DNA from: DATHGT01 sp035317605
GTDB taxonomy: Bacteria > Methylomirabilota > Methylomirabilia > Rokubacteriales > CSP1-6
Assembly (NCBI GenBank): GCA_035317605.1
Contig: DATHGT010000130.1
Coordinates: forward strand, 1 to 64,000
Direction: 5' to 3'
Length of the DNA: 64,000 bases
Position 1 is the first letter of the stretch. Each line of letters opens with the position of its first letter. The notes beneath the pieces are model-generated. The model saw only the letters and a list, made by a program, of their open reading frames with translations, made no database searches and was not told the DNA's origin. Both the position numbers and the translations under genes were made by a program. This document shows positions 61,127 through 64,000 of this stretch, piece by piece.

Positions 61127-61785
61127 TCCCCTTCAAGCACGTTCTCCGCATCCTGCAGCTGCGCCGACTTCTGGGGGCCGAAGGCGGTCACGAGGAGAGC
61201 GCCGCCTTCTACAACGCTCACCTGGATGATCCCGCCGCTACGAGACCGCACACCTATGCACAATCGCACTACTATTTTCTCTGGTCGATTATCGTCGACC
61301 GCCTGCGGCGGGACGGGTTGTCCCGTGTGCTGGAGATCGGCTGCGGCCCGGGATATCTCGCCGCCTTTCTGTTCGACCAGGGCATACGTGAGTACGTCGG
61401 CCTCGACTTCAGCACCTCTGCCCTCCGATTCGCGCGGCGGGCGGTCCCCGGCGCGCGTTTCATCGAGGGCGATGCGCGGACGACGACAATCTATACACAC
61501 TACGCTCACGATGTCGTGATCTGTACGGAGGTACTCGAACACATCGAAGCCGACCTCGTGGTCATGAGACGTTTCCCTCCAGGCAAGCGCTGCCTCTGCT
61601 CGGTCCCGAATTTCCCATACGAGGGTCACGTCCGTCATTTCCGTGATGCCGTCGATGTCGTCGTACGCTACGGACAGTTTTTTGAGTCCCTGGATGTCAT
61701 GACGCTTGATAGCCCCCGCGGCTACGGCGATCGGTTCTTTCTCTTCGACGGCATTCGCAACGCGAGTGGATCACTCACGGAATGA
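61123..61785 (+). CDS. SAM-dependent class I methyltransferase
   Basis: 220 residues from ATG 61123 (ATGA overlap). Motif I is VLEIGCGPGYLAAFLF, with YVGLDFSTSALRFAR, FIEGDART and CTEVLEHIEAD, the landmarks of Methyltransf_11/23-type enzymes. Small proteins of this kind in glycan clusters usually O-methylate a sugar or the chain end. The target is unknown. Confidence 0.87.
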   Translation: MIPFKHVLRILQLRRLLGAEGGHEESAAFYNAHLDDPAATRPHTYAQSHYYFLWSIIVDRLRRDGLSRVLEIGCGPGYLAAFLFDQGIREYVGLDFSTSALRFARRAVPGARFIEGDARTTTIYTHYAHDVVICTEVLEHIEADLVVMRRFPPGKRCLCSVPNFPYEGHVRHFRDAVDVVVRYGQFFESLDVMTLDSPRGYGDRFFLFDGIRNASGSLTE

Positions 61786-63893
61786 TGAGACGCAGAGTGC
61801 TCCTATCGATCCTCCGCGCCCTCGGTGGCTTCCGTTTGGCTCGCCGACTCACGGTCTCCGGTCTGCGCATCCTCTGTTATCACGGCGTCGCCCTCGGGGA
61901 CGAGCATCGCTTCCGTCCTGGTTTATTCATCCGGCCCGATCAGCTCGAGCGCCGCTTGAAATATCTCATTGAGGCGCGCTTTCCTGTTCTACCCCTCGAC
62001 GAAGCGCTGCAACGATTGCGGCGCGGCGACCTGCCGCCGTGCTCGACGGTCCTGACCTTCGACGACGGGTTCTACGGCGTGCTCGCCGCGGGGCTTCCTC
62101 GCCTACAGAAATACACCCTGCCGGCCACGCTGTACCTATCGACCTATTACGTCCAGAATCAGCGGGCCGTCTACAACCTCGCCGTTCCATATCTCCTTTG
62201 GCGATGCACGGCCTCTGTCGTCGATCTCTCGAACGTGCCCTTACCCGACGGACTGGCAAAGCGGCACGATTGGGAACGCATGGATCCCGCCGAGCGACAG
62301 AACGTCGTGGATGCCCTCGTCGCCCACGGCGAGAGCTGCACCGGTGATGAACGTGACGCCATCCTCTCGCACATCACCGCGGCGGTGGGTTTGGCGCCTC
62401 GCGAGTTCCTCGCTCAGCGGCGGTTCGCCTTTCTCGATCCCGCCGAGGTCAAGCGTCTCCATGGCGCCGGCATCATGATCGAACTTCACACGCATCGTCA
62501 CCGTTCGCCGGCCGATCAGCGCCTGGCCGAGCTGGAGCTGATTGAGAACCAAGCCGTCGTTGAACGCCTCACCGGGCGGAGGTCCCGCCATTTTTGCTAT
62601 CCCTCGGGGCGCGATGAACTCTGGTCGCGAGATCTCCTCACGGACCTCGGCATCGAGTCGGCCACGACGACCCAGTCCGGTTTCAACTACGCTCACACGC
62701 CGCCCTTGGGGCTCCGCAGATTTCTCGATGCTGCGGATATCTCGCAGCTCGAGTTCGAGGCTGAAATGTGCGGCGTCCTCGAAATCGCGCGCCGGCTCCG
62801 CGATCTGGCGTCGGGTATCGTCGGCATGCTTTCACCCCGGTTAAGCAAACGTGATGGCACCCCCAACCGCCCCTCGCCGTCCCGGCGATCACTGGTTCAG
62901 CGGTCGCTATTCCTCACCCTCCTCCTGACCTCCCTCACCAGCGCTCGTGCCCAGGAAGTGCCGATCCCAGAACTCAGCCGCTGGGAGCACCGTATGATGC
63001 AATACGGTCGCAAACATTGTGAGTGGCACGCCGACCGCAATCACAGCTTCGATGAGCGCTTGGCGCACACCTACTACGACGAGATACGCGTGATGCACCA
63101 GATCGCCGACTACACTCATGATGCCTCGTGGCGCGACTGCGCGGTCGCCGCGCGGAACGTCTATCGCGACAACTATGTACTTCCCAACAAGGGCGGCATC
63201 CCCGGATACTGGAATTTCACCGATGGATTGCGACTGGACTACCTGCGCACCACGGACGCTGTCTCCCGAGCCTCCGTCCTCTCCTTGGCCGACCGCGCGG
63301 CCTACGCCAGCGACTCGGCGCCCCCGGAACAGACCAAGAGCATCGACCGCAGCCGAGAGGTCGCCTACGCGTTGCTCTCGTACATCAACGCCGAAGCGCT
63401 CGGTGCGCCGCGGCGAAGCCGCCGAGCGATCCTCGTCAGCCAGGCGTACGATCACTTGGACCAATGGTTTCTCCGATTTGCCTGGCGCGGCTCTACGTCT
63501 CAATTCTCGCCGTTCATGGTGGGCCTCACGGCGCATAGCCTCATTCGCGACTGGGAGGAGACGCGCGATCCTCGGCTCATTCCCGCCCTCCGGCGTGCGG
63601 CGGATTGGCTGTGGCAGAATGCTTGGGTTGCGCGAGACGAGTCCATGCTCTACCAGATAAATCCCGCCAACATCAGCGAGGGCGGGCGTAGCACGAATGG
63701 CGCTCCGGATCTCAATCTTCTTATCGCCCCGATGTATGCATTTCTTGCGAAATATACTGGTGCATCGGCGTACCGCGAGCAGGCTGATCTCCTCTTCAAG
63801 GGCGGCGTCCGGGGAGCCTTTCTGGAGAGCCCGAAGCAGTTCAATCAAAACTATTGGTGGAGTTTCGACTACGTGAAATGGCGGAGTCCCTAA
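61782..63893 (+). CDS. Polysaccharide deacetylase fused to a second helical domain
   Basis: 703 residues. Residues 28-330 form a NodB-type deacetylase: LRILCYHGV, TFDDG (92-96), HTHRH (236-240) and FCYPSGRDE. Residues 370-390 (SLVQRSLFLTLLLTSLTSARA, then QEV) look like a signal peptide in the middle of the chain. Residues 395-703 (YYDEIRVMHQIADYT, LRLDYLRTTDAVSRASVLSLADRAAY, WFLRFAWRGSTSQFSPFMVGLTAHSLI) are helical and resemble an alpha/alpha toroid of carbohydrate-active enzymes; the exact family is not known to me. An internal ATG at 62826 (residue 349) could start the second part alone. Confidence 0.8.
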   Translation: MMRRRVLLSILRALGGFRLARRLTVSGLRILCYHGVALGDEHRFRPGLFIRPDQLERRLKYLIEARFPVLPLDEALQRLRRGDLPPCSTVLTFDDGFYGVLAAGLPRLQKYTLPATLYLSTYYVQNQRAVYNLAVPYLLWRCTASVVDLSNVPLPDGLAKRHDWERMDPAERQNVVDALVAHGESCTGDERDAILSHITAAVGLAPREFLAQRRFAFLDPAEVKRLHGAGIMIELHTHRHRSPADQRLAELELIENQAVVERLTGRRSRHFCYPSGRDELWSRDLLTDLGIESATTTQSGFNYAHTPPLGLRRFLDAADISQLEFEAEMCGVLEIARRLRDLASGIVGMLSPRLSKRDGTPNRPSPSRRSLVQRSLFLTLLLTSLTSARAQEVPIPELSRWEHRMMQYGRKHCEWHADRNHSFDERLAHTYYDEIRVMHQIADYTHDASWRDCAVAARNVYRDNYVLPNKGGIPGYWNFTDGLRLDYLRTTDAVSRASVLSLADRAAYASDSAPPEQTKSIDRSREVAYALLSYINAEALGAPRRSRRAILVSQAYDHLDQWFLRFAWRGSTSQFSPFMVGLTAHSLIRDWEETRDPRLIPALRRAADWLWQNAWVARDESMLYQINPANISEGGRSTNGAPDLNLLIAPMYAFLAKYTGASAYREQADLLFKGGVRGAFLESPKQFNQNYWWSFDYVKWRSP

Positions 63894-63975
63894 ATCCAAT
63901 GCATCGCCGACCATCACTTCGTCACGCGGCTCTGACCCACGCCATCACCGGTGCTCACGATTTGGGAAATGCTTC

Positions 63976-64000
63976 ATGAGTCGACACGCCATCTGCCTCG
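63976..64000 (+). CDS. Possible start of the next gene, cut by window edge
   Basis: ATG at 63976 opens a frame (MSRHAICL) that runs off the window, 82 nt after the previous stop and with a weak GGGAAA upstream. It fits continuation of the operon, but eight codons are too few to identify a product. Confidence 0.3.

Noticed and set aside
1..64000. tRNA, rRNA, CRISPR arrays, insertion sequences, phage genes
   Set aside because: Looked for and not seen; the window is continuous glycan and lasso-peptide biosynthesis.

Overview
The window is 64 kb of GC-rich, gene-dense bacterial DNA, almost entirely surface-glycan biosynthesis. It holds about 56 protein genes and no tRNA, rRNA, CRISPR array or insertion sequence that I could see. 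Most neighbouring genes overlap by 1 to 40 bases, often as ATGA or GTGA. An exosortase, a PrsK-type histidine kinase, an amidotransferase, a FemAB-like protein and an EpsB-like sugar transferase together point to a didermic bacterium with an XrtA/PEP-CTERM type exopolysaccharide system. That fits Proteobacteria or GC-rich soil and groundwater phyla such as Rokubacteria/Methylomirabilota. The phylum is inference only.

Layout: two outward-facing transcription blocks diverge from a control region at about 33.9-37.2 kb. The left block, 33.9 kb down to 1 on the minus strand, starts with a phosphoglycosyl transferase, epimerase, Wza, Wzz and BY-kinase. It continues with an asparagine synthase homologue, a Wzm/Wzt ABC exporter, an amino-sugar aminotransferase and acyltransferase, many glycosyltransferases, a putative polymerase and a carbamoyltransferase. 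Without a break it then runs into a lasso-peptide biosynthetic cluster (8.55 to about 1.9 kb): RRE protein B1, protease B2, cyclase C, a 46-residue precursor, an HprK-like kinase, a 2OG-Fe(II) oxygenase, a PrmA-like methyltransferase and a nucleotidyltransferase. A GT39-like membrane protein and a YdcF-like protein follow.

The right block, 37.2 to 64 kb on the plus strand, encodes a second export system. It has a winged-helix protein, a fused Wzz-BY-kinase, a three-SLBB Wza-like protein, an EpsB-like sugar transferase, a YvcK homologue and WecC/WecB. After these come glycosyltransferases, an O-antigen ligase/polymerase, amidotransferase, deacetylase-like, FemAB-like and GT2 proteins. The block ends with the exosortase, PrsK, a flippase, a methyltransferase and a two-domain deacetylase fusion. 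Between the blocks lie a NusG-like antiterminator, a HAD hydrolase and an FAD oxidoreductase.

The main discovery candidate is the lasso-peptide cluster. Its precursor has a perfect Y-x2-P-x-L-x3-G-x5-T leader and a predicted 17-residue core ANTEKNKNDNPSGQHKS, with Ala1 and Asp9 in register for a nine-residue ring and a C-terminal Ser that could be phosphorylated by the adjacent kinase. The second is a duplicated regulatory module in front of the two divergent blocks: tandem GYGCA-N5-TGC dyads, then about 92 bp, then a 22-bp element identical at 19 positions with -24/-12-like spacing. It suggests that both export systems are co-controlled by an enhancer-binding regulator.
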